The notes under the pieces: generated by a model | Told to the model about the DNA's origin: nothing | Seen by the model: the letters and a program-made list of their open reading frames with translations, nothing else | Databases searched by the model: none | Part shown: positions 5,881 through 10,727 of the stretch, in pieces | Layout of the letters: the number at the start of each line of letters is the position of its first letter | How positions within the stretch are numbered: position 1 is the first letter of the stretch | Program-made: the position numbers and the translations under genes | Source: an uncultured Candidatus Altimarinota bacterium | GTDB taxonomy: Bacteria > Patescibacteriota > Gracilibacteria > UBA4473 | Length of the DNA stretch: 10,727 bases | Direction: 5' to 3' | Assembly: GCA_938021445.1 (NCBI GenBank) | Contig: CALIGR010000130.1 | Location: 1-10,727, forward strand

Positions 5881-8070
5881 CTACAGTTTATCTGGCGGGA
5901 GCTGGTAATGATCAAACAAAAACCGAGCCACTCTCTGAAACGTCACCGCGGCTGTTTTCGATCCCCACTGGGAAGCTTTTGGATAATCGTACTTAACGAG
6001 CACGACAAACTTTGGATTTTTAATCGGGCCAAACCCAGCAAAGGTCGCGATCGTCGTTCCCTTCCCTTCAAGCACTCGCCCGTTTTCATACGTCTGAGAA
6101 GTTCCAGTTTTCCCCATCACTGAATATCCATACACCTGCGCTGAATCAGCTACTCCGTCATTTACACTCTGAAGTAACATTGATTTTATCTGTGAAGCGG
6201 TCTCATCCGTGATCACTTTCCGAAGGGTCTCTGGATGATAAACTTTATCAGGACGACCGTCATTATACCGAACTTCTTCGACTAAAATAGGTTTCATTAG
6301 ATAACCATTGTTAGCTAAAGCACTAAAGGCCATAACCATTTGCAGTGGCGTCACGGAAACCCCTTGGCCAAAGCCTCTCGTGATCAGCTCTGAGCTCGCC
6401 CAATATTTCCAGTCTTCAAGCTCCCCCTGAGCCTCTCCATCCAGCTCTATATCGGTGTACTGTGCAAAACCAAACCGAACAAACTCTTCATAGAGTAATT
6501 TTCTTCCAAGCTTACGGGTTATAAAAGCAATTCCAGTATTAAGCGATCGATTTAAAACCGAAATCATAGAAGTCGGCCCAGCATAAACATTATCAGAATT
6601 TCGAATTTTAAATTCGTCTACTTCAATTGGCCCAGAATCATTAAACGTCATCTCCGGCGTTACCTCTTTAGTATTGAGCGCAATCGCCATCGTAATCGCC
6701 TTCATAACCGATCCAGGCTCATAAAGATCTGAGACAATCTTGTTTCGAAACACCTGTGGTCCCCAAGTGTTAAAATATCGATAAAATTTTTCATCTAGGG
6801 TTTCGGTTGGGATTCGTTTATTAAAACCGACGGCCTCCCTATCTAGCTTTTCTTGCTCCGGCGTAATCTCGTACTTCCCAAACACTTCGCCATATTCATT
6901 CGGGTCAAAACTTGGTGCCTGAGCCATCGCTAAGATTCGTCCGGTTTCGGGCTCGACGACAATAATTTGAGCAAAATCGGCCTGAAATAATTCCAGGTCT
7001 TTCTGTAATATCTGCTCAATAACTCCCTGGATTCGGCGATCAATTGAAAGCACAATATCGACTCCATCCTGAGCTCGGGTAATTTCCGCTCCCCTCAGGC
7101 GACGATCCCCTCTCGCCGTTGTCGCGCCTCCAATGTGCCCCTCTTTCCCTTTCAGTTCATGATCAAAACGTCCTTCTATTCCATACTGGCCTCGCCCTTG
7201 ATTATCCACAAAGCCAAGAATCTGAGCGCCTAGCTGTTTTTCTGGATAATAACGCCAGTGCTCGTCCTGAAGCCCGACTCCACGAAGAAGCCAATAATAC
7301 TTTTCATTTTCCTTTAACTTCTCAATTTTTTCAGACACTTCTGGGACAATTTTTCCTACCACTTTTTTATAACGACGAGGACGTTCCTGCATCAACGCCC
7401 GAATTGTATCTCTCTGCTTTCCCACAATTGGGGCTATTTTTTCAACTGCCAAATCTATATTCGTAATCGCCATGGGATTGACCCACGCACTATTTCCCTC
7501 TCTCCAGACTCCCTCTACCCGCGAGGCCTCTACTTGCTCAGATTGAAGATCTGTCAGATCTGCCGCTAATTGGACACGAGTCCGCTGTGTCTGAGAAAAG
7601 AGCTCAATCAGCTCCTGGGTATAGGCCTCTATTGAGATACGCTCTGTCGCTGACCAATTTTTTTGGTCCGTCTCTATCTCACAACCTTCAATTTTTTCAC
7701 AATGCGAATGAATCAGTATCGGCGCTAAAATTCTGGCAGCCTCAACTGGATTTCCTTTCTCTTGCTCACTCAAGTCCGTTCTTGGGTCATATTTGGGATA
7801 CTTTAAGACCAACGGATCGATAAACAGCATTTTCAGCGTATTGTTAGTCGCCAAGGGAACTAAATCTGCTGATAGTCGATCTTTTTTGACTAAGATTTTT
7901 CCTCTTCTTGCCGGCAAAACTGATCGTTTTTCATGCTGCGCTCGAGCTTCTTCACTATAGCGCTCATGGCTCATGACTTGTAATGTGAAAAGCCGGCTGA
8001 CAAAAACAAAACCAATGATCAAAATCAAGAGTTTTAGAATTCGTAGGCGGTTCCGAAAATCAAGGGGCAT
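5881..8070 (-). CDS. Class B penicillin-binding protein (FtsI/PBP2-type D,D-transpeptidase)
   Basis: Cross-links peptidoglycan stem peptides outside the membrane and would be the target of beta-lactams; probably works with a SEDS glycosyltransferase in septal or side-wall synthesis. One N-terminal membrane anchor (about 12-32) is followed by a dimerisation domain with RRGKIL (55-60), GVGLQDEHWRYYP (264-276) and GRGQYGIEG (292-300). The transpeptidase domain has the catalytic SVMK (454-457), the second-motif SLN (509-511) and KTGT (654-657). At 729 residues it is longer than a usual FtsI (about 580-600). Extra length lies at about 92-205, which holds Cys124 and Cys130, and at about 396-440, just before the active-site serine. 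No C-terminal PASTA domain is seen. It stands alone, without the mraZ/rsmH/murE neighbours of a division cluster. FtsI versus PBP2/SpoVD subtype cannot be settled by eye, so no symbol is given. Confidence 0.93.
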   Translation of the reverse strand: MPLDFRNRLRILKLLILIIGFVFVSRLFTLQVMSHERYSEEARAQHEKRSVLPARRGKILVKKDRLSADLVPLATNNTLKMLFIDPLVLKYPKYDPRTDLSEQEKGNPVEAARILAPILIHSHCEKIEGCEIETDQKNWSATERISIEAYTQELIELFSQTQRTRVQLAADLTDLQSEQVEASRVEGVWREGNSAWVNPMAITNIDLAVEKIAPIVGKQRDTIRALMQERPRRYKKVVGKIVPEVSEKIEKLKENEKYYWLLRGVGLQDEHWRYYPEKQLGAQILGFVDNQGRGQYGIEGRFDHELKGKEGHIGGATTARGDRRLRGAEITRAQDGVDIVLSIDRRIQGVIEQILQKDLELFQADFAQIIVVEPETGRILAMAQAPSFDPNEYGEVFGKYEITPEQEKLDREAVGFNKRIPTETLDEKFYRYFNTWGPQVFRNKIVSDLYEPGSVMKAITMAIALNTKEVTPEMTFNDSGPIEVDEFKIRNSDNVYAGPTSMISVLNRSLNTGIAFITRKLGRKLLYEEFVRFGFAQYTDIELDGEAQGELEDWKYWASSELITRGFGQGVSVTPLQMVMAFSALANNGYLMKPILVEEVRYNDGRPDKVYHPETLRKVITDETASQIKSMLLQSVNDGVADSAQVYGYSVMGKTGTSQTYENGRVLEGKGTTIATFAGFGPIKNPKFVVLVKYDYPKASQWGSKTAAVTFQRVARFLFDHYQLPPDKL

Positions 8071-8081
8071 GAAGTGATGAC

Positions 8082-8087
8082 AGTATA
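8082..8087 (-). promoter_or_regulatory. Candidate -10 box for the PBP gene
   Basis: TATACT on the minus strand ends 11 bases before the PBP start codon, so transcription would begin only about five bases ahead of the ATG. No good -35 match is found 16-18 bases upstream; that stretch is the T-run of the preceding terminator. The box lies downstream of the ROK terminator, as expected for an independent promoter of the PBP gene. Confidence 0.35.
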
Positions 8088-8099
8088 AGATACCCGTCT

Positions 8100-8130
8100 A
8101 AAAAAAACATCTAAAATATAAGACGTTTTT
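8100..8130 (-). terminator. Likely intrinsic terminator after the ROK kinase gene
   Basis: Read on the minus strand, AAAAACGTCT (8121-8130) pairs with AGATGTTTTT (8103-8112) around an 8-base loop, with one G-U pair; the stem runs into eight consecutive Ts (8100-8107). It lies about 20 bases past the ROK stop codon and before the PBP start, so it would end the GH15/toxin-antitoxin/ROK unit. The stem is AT-rich, with only about three G-C pairs, so efficiency is uncertain. On the plus strand only five Ts follow the stem. Confidence 0.55.
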
Positions 8131-8149
8131 AAGAAATAACTGTGATTTT

Positions 8150-8968
8150 TTATTCAAATAAAAATCGAGCCCCTACTACGCCTGCATTTTCAAGATTTGA
8201 AAACTGCAAATTAAGTTCCACTGGATACCCCGCAAGTTTTTTATTAACGCTGTTGATAATTTCTTCTTTAAAGTGAGCCCAGAAGTGAATCCCCGCGCCT
8301 CCACCAATCACAATCACGTCCGGATCAAACGCAAAAACTTGGTTAGTCAGCCACTGAGATAAAACCTCCAGTGGTCTTTCTAGTTTTACTTCATCAATTT
8401 TAGATAAATCTAAATCACTTAAGTCCGTCACCTCAAATAAAGCCTCTAGTCCCTTTCCGGCAATGATAGACTCTACTTCATTGCCATCAACACACTGATG
8501 TCCAATTTCTCCAGCAAAATTATGAGCCCCTTTATAAATATTACCGTTTAAGATAAAACCACTTCCAACACCTGTTCCGATAATGATGCCGAGGGCTGAG
8601 TTTGATTTAGCAAAATTCACTCGCTGCTCCGCTAAGGCAAAAAGACGAGCATCATTACCGATCTTTATCTTTAAGCCTGTTTTGGTTTCCAAAAAATTAA
8701 CAATATCAAAATCTTCAAGCCCGGGCACGTTTGGCAGCTTTTTGATAACGCCCTTATCTGCGTCTACAAATCCCGGCAGTGCCAGACCTAAATTTTCAAC
8801 CTGATCGTCTTTTAGCTTTTCAATCACCCCCAACAAATTACCCAGTACCTGGTCTCGTCCCTTATTACTTTCAGTTGAAACCTTTAAACGCGCCTCAACT
8901 TTACCCGCTTGATCAAATCTGATCCCCAATATTTTGGTTCCTCCGACATCTAGACCAATAGTTTTCAT
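8150..8968 (-). CDS. ROK-family sugar kinase (glucokinase-like)
   Basis: Likely phosphorylates glucose or a related hexose or amino sugar with ATP in the cytoplasm. The 272-residue product starts MKTIGLDVGGTK, with the ATP-binding DVGGTK at 7-12. GND (104-106) holds the expected catalytic Asp106, GTGVGSGFILNG (131-142) is the second phosphate loop, and EIGH (154-157) is the sugar-contacting ROK signature. IVIGGGAG (219-226) is the adenosine block. The usual zinc motif CxCGxxGCxE after EIGH is not intact: the region reads CVDGNEVE (159-166), so at most one of the cysteines remains. A longer frame starts at 9004, but ATG 8968 is preferred because ROK proteins begin right at this strand and it starts four bases after the toxin stop. 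No helix-turn-helix precedes the kinase fold, so it is an enzyme rather than a NagC/XylR-type repressor. Glucose is suggested by the upstream glucoamylase; specificity is not shown by the sequence. Confidence 0.88.
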   Translation of the reverse strand: MKTIGLDVGGTKILGIRFDQAGKVEARLKVSTESNKGRDQVLGNLLGVIEKLKDDQVENLGLALPGFVDADKGVIKKLPNVPGLEDFDIVNFLETKTGLKIKIGNDARLFALAEQRVNFAKSNSALGIIIGTGVGSGFILNGNIYKGAHNFAGEIGHQCVDGNEVESIIAGKGLEALFEVTDLSDLDLSKIDEVKLERPLEVLSQWLTNQVFAFDPDVIVIGGGAGIHFWAHFKEEIINSVNKKLAGYPVELNLQFSNLENAGVVGARFLFE

Positions 8969-8972
8969 GTGA

Positions 8973-9215
8973 TTATTTTTTATAAATATCGCCTCGTGGG
9001 CCAATGCTTTTTATAGTAAACCCGTCATCTGATCTTTTAAAAAAAATGATTCTAAAGTCTCCTACTCTACATCGAAAATGATTTTTCAATCCCGACATCA
9101 CCTCGATATCTAGTTTGGAAAAGTCATCAGAGATAATATATTCGACTGCAAAAATCAATCGAGCTCGATTCACTTTATCTTGTTTTTTCAAATATTTTTG
9201 CCAATCCTCAGCCAT
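8973..9215 (-). CDS. RelE/ParE-superfamily toxin
   Basis: An 80-residue basic protein with the layout of RelE/ParE toxins: N-terminal helices (about 3-30), then KLDIEVMSGLKNHFRCRVGD (34-53), the central strand FRIIFFKR (54-61) and the C-terminal strand IKSIGPRGDIYKK (68-80). The spaced basic residues Arg48, Arg50, Arg55 and Arg74 fit the family's YRxRxGDYRI and RxDxY signatures. RelE-type members cut mRNA in the ribosome and ParE-type members poison gyrase; which activity applies cannot be read here. The usual H in the terminal HRxDxY block is replaced by Pro73. Its ATG overlaps the stop of the preceding small gene by one base (TAATG), the coupling typical of antitoxin-toxin pairs. ROK begins four bases after its stop. 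Confidence 0.8.
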   Translation of the reverse strand: MAEDWQKYLKKQDKVNRARLIFAVEYIISDDFSKLDIEVMSGLKNHFRCRVGDFRIIFFKRSDDGFTIKSIGPRGDIYKK

Positions 9216-9379
9216 TATTCATCTAAAGCCTTTAACTCTCTCAAAAAGTCTTCAGCACCAAGATTAACTTCGTAAGAAGGCAATACATGGTCCTCAAGCC
9301 AGGCGTATAAGTCTTTAAGATCCTGAAACACTGGAGGTTCTATCTTTGATGAAGCTGATTTAATTTGTAGAGTTAACAT
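9215..9379 (-). CDS. Putative antitoxin of the RelE/ParE-type pair
   Basis: A 54-residue acidic protein directly upstream of the toxin, joined through a TAATG overlap. This is the usual order for type II pairs, in which the antitoxin is made first, binds the toxin and represses the shared promoter. The identification rests on position and size. No ribbon-helix-helix, helix-turn-helix or AbrB motif is obvious, and I do not recognise the family. The C-terminal half (PSYEVNLGAEDFLRELKALDE) is acidic and could form the toxin-wrapping helix. ATG at 9379 is preferred. An in-frame ATG at 9415 would add MKNSLIFFRLNV and overlap the end of the glucoamylase gene by 11 bases; that extension looks like read-through of a promoter-like AT-rich stretch. 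No Shine-Dalgarno sequence supports either start. Confidence 0.6.
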   Translation of the reverse strand: MLTLQIKSASSKIEPPVFQDLKDLYAWLEDHVLPSYEVNLGAEDFLRELKALDE

Positions 9380-9395
9380 CACATTTAATCTAAAG

Positions 9396-9401
9396 AATAT
9401 A
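9396..9401 (-). promoter_or_regulatory. Candidate -10 box for the toxin-antitoxin pair
   Basis: TATATT on the minus strand lies 16 bases before the preferred antitoxin start (9379), within the 25-base gap after the glucoamylase stop. The flanking TCTTATATT resembles TCTTATACT ahead of the PBP gene. No strong -35 is found at the right spacing. If active, the pair would be made independently of the glucoamylase. Weak motif evidence only. Confidence 0.25.
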
Positions 9402-9404
9402 AGA

Positions 9405-10727
9405 CTATTTTTCAAGTTTTAAAAAATCTTGTTTTTCCTTATACCGCAGTACCGTATCGACAAACGTCGCATGGCTCCAGGTCAATGGCCCGACTGATAA
9501 AGGTTCTCCCGTATGAGCGTCCATTTGTTCTGGGAAAATCAAGGCTTCATTACTCTGCGCCGCCGCCCAATCTAATAGTTCTCGGACTTTATCTAGATCT
9601 GATTCCTTTTCCGCTTTTTCAAGCTTCCAATTCGCCAGCCAAAGGGTCGTAATAATCCATGGATTTCCTGGGAAATCTTGATCTGGGTGATCAAAGTTTC
9701 GGTGGTAGTTATCACTCGTGTACCGGGCAACACCACCGACACTCGTTTTGACCCAAAGAAATTCTTCCACCGCGTCCATCGTTTGAATAACCCGCTCATC
9801 ATCAGTTGGAAGCAATCCCAAATCCCAGATAAAAGACAAACTCGCATCCACCGTCCCATCATAGAGCACTTTGCCCTCATCGGTAATATTTACTTTTTTC
9901 ACAAACCGGCCAAGATCGTCTGAGTAAAGATACTTCAGGATAGACTTCTTCATTTTTTGAGCCGCTTTTTCAAACTTTTTCTCAGATTCATAATGCCCCG
10001 TTACTTTTGACAGATTACTCGCCGCCATCAGTCCGGCATAAACCGTTGCTGAAGTATAAGAAAAGACCCCATACTGCTCCTCCCAAGGATCATAACCAGG
10101 TTTCGGGAGTCCTGTTTTTTCATCAATATGATCGAGTAAAAATCCGCCCAGCTTTTGCACATAGTCATTAAAAAGTTTCTGCACCACTTCGGTCTGCTTG
10201 GATCGCTCATAAAAATTATTAAGCGCTACCAGCAGCAACCCCGTCCCATCTTCCTGGACCGGTAGCTGTGTTTTCCCGTTTTTATACTTTGGATGCCACG
10301 TCGAGCCAATACTTCCATCGGGCGTATATTTCGGCCAGACAAAGCCATCATCGGTGATCAAGCCGAGGCTGAAAAACAAAAACTGACGAACTGGCTCAAA
10401 ACAATCAGCCCTCGAAAACGAATCACAAATAAGCGCCGCATCTCTCGGCCAGCAGTAAGCATACGTATCTTTGTTAAACTTCATGATATCCGAATCCGTC
10501 GAAGCGATAATCGCTCCTCGATTATCCATCTGGGATCGCATCAAGACCAAGCTCTGATAAAAACACTGCTCTACTCGATCCGAGACACAAGACAGATCTA
10601 AATTCTCTTTATGGGACCATTCTTTCCAATATCCGGCCGTATGATCTTTGATCTTTTCTGGAGTCATTTCTTTAATTCTCTCGTGTCCGGCCACCACCGC
10701 TTCGTAGTTTTTCCCAGCCACAACCCA
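9405..10727 (-). CDS. Glycoside hydrolase family 15 glucoamylase-like protein, N-terminus outside window
   Basis: Releases beta-D-glucose from the non-reducing ends of alpha-glucans such as glycogen, starch or dextrin by inversion. The frame is open to the window edge; the first possible start inside is a GTG at 10721, but open codons continue upstream, so the start is most likely outside. Residues are counted from that GTG. The (alpha/alpha)6 catalytic barrel is nearly complete: YCWPRDAA (89-96), VQEDGTGLLLVAL (155-167), YDPWEEQYGVFSYTSATVYA (210-229) with Glu214 as the expected general acid, GNPWIITTLWLA (352-363), and FPEQMD (396-401) with Glu398 as the expected general base, followed by PLTWSHA (412-418). 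Bacterial and archaeal members usually have an N-terminal beta-sandwich of about 250 residues, which would lie to the right. First visible gene of the minus-strand unit that also holds the toxin-antitoxin pair and ROK kinase. Glucodextranase or a trehalase-like GH15 specificity cannot be excluded. Confidence 0.92.
   Translation of the reverse strand, partial: WVVAGKNYEAVVAGHERIKEMTPEKIKDHTAGYWKEWSHKENLDLSCVSDRVEQCFYQSLVLMRSQMDNRGAIIASTDSDIMKFNKDTYAYCWPRDAALICDSFSRADCFEPVRQFLFFSLGLITDDGFVWPKYTPDGSIGSTWHPKYKNGKTQLPVQEDGTGLLLVALNNFYERSKQTEVVQKLFNDYVQKLGGFLLDHIDEKTGLPKPGYDPWEEQYGVFSYTSATVYAGLMAASNLSKVTGHYESEKKFEKAAQKMKKSILKYLYSDDLGRFVKKVNITDEGKVLYDGTVDASLSFIWDLGLLPTDDERVIQTMDAVEEFLWVKTSVGGVARYTSDNYHRNFDHPDQDFPGNPWIITTLWLANWKLEKAEKESDLDKVRELLDWAAAQSNEALIFPEQMDAHTGEPLSVGPLTWSHATFVDTVLRYKEKQDFLKLEK

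Noticed and set aside
7119-7823. Plus-strand open frames at 7119-7466 and 7587-7823
   Set aside because: Antisense shadows of the PBP gene with compositionally odd products and no motifs.
8969-9004. Upstream ATG at 9004 as the ROK start
   Set aside because: It would add MAHEAIFIKNNH ahead of the canonical first strand and overlap the toxin gene by 32 bases; ROK kinases start directly at the strand preceding DVGGTK.
9593-10601. Other open frames on both strands inside the GH15 gene
   Set aside because: They overlap the conserved GH15 catalytic blocks in other frames and have no family signature.
10719-10721. GTG at 10721 as the true start of the glucoamylase
   Set aside because: The frame stays open upstream to the window edge (Trp-Val codons), and family members have a large N-terminal domain, so the gene is cut by the window.
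1-10727. UGA recoded as glycine (as in Gracilibacteria and Absconditabacteria)
   Set aside because: All genes are full length under the standard code and none needs an in-frame TGA; the absence of TGA stops alone is weak evidence.
1-10727. CRISPR arrays, tRNA genes, insertion sequences, prophage genes
   Set aside because: No regularly spaced repeats, cloverleaf-like sequences, transposase motifs or phage structural genes were seen; gaps between genes are too short to hide most of these.

Overview
The window reads as a chromosomal segment of a small-genome, moderately AT-rich bacterium. The candidate phyla radiation (Patescibacteria) is the best guess. Grounds: a seven-helix membrane protein paired with a RimK-like ATP-grasp ligase, a dUTPase with a DYCGP-type third motif, a short TilS, a class B PBP outside any division cluster, very tight gene packing, and almost no Shine-Dalgarno sequences. 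This placement is an inference; there is no rRNA or other phylogenetic marker in the window.

Layout. Positions 1-3299 (minus strand) hold a two-gene unit. The first gene encodes a secreted PKD domain plus a periplasmic alpha/beta domain joined to a 7TM_transglut-type membrane bundle. It is followed 13 bases later by a long open frame that runs off the left edge. That frame fuses an ATP-grasp ligase, a retropepsin-like domain whose catalytic triplet has decayed, and the start of a DUF1704/MATCAP-type peptidase domain. Positions 3341-5838 (plus strand) hold a compact run: dUTPase, tRNA(Ile)-lysidine synthetase (tilS) and an LtrA-family membrane protein, with tilS and ltrA overlapping. A 42-base gap carrying a palindromic element separates this run from a convergent gene for a class B penicillin-binding protein (5881-8070, minus). 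Positions 8150-10727 (minus strand) read as one transcription unit: the C-terminal part of a GH15 glucoamylase, a small RelE/ParE-type toxin-antitoxin pair, and a ROK-family sugar kinase, closed by a likely intrinsic terminator.

How the genes fit together. The GH15 enzyme would release glucose from alpha-glucans and the ROK kinase could phosphorylate it, so a toxin-antitoxin pair sits inside a two-step glucose operon. The dUTPase and TilS are housekeeping. The PBP cross-links septal or lateral-wall peptidoglycan.

The most unusual part is the left end. An amino-acid or peptide ligase is fused to a peptidase-related domain and paired with a membrane sensor or scaffold. It looks like an uncharacterised peptide-tagging or tag-removal system. 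No RNA genes, CRISPR arrays, insertion sequences or phage genes were seen, and there is no gene-free stretch longer than about 80 bases.
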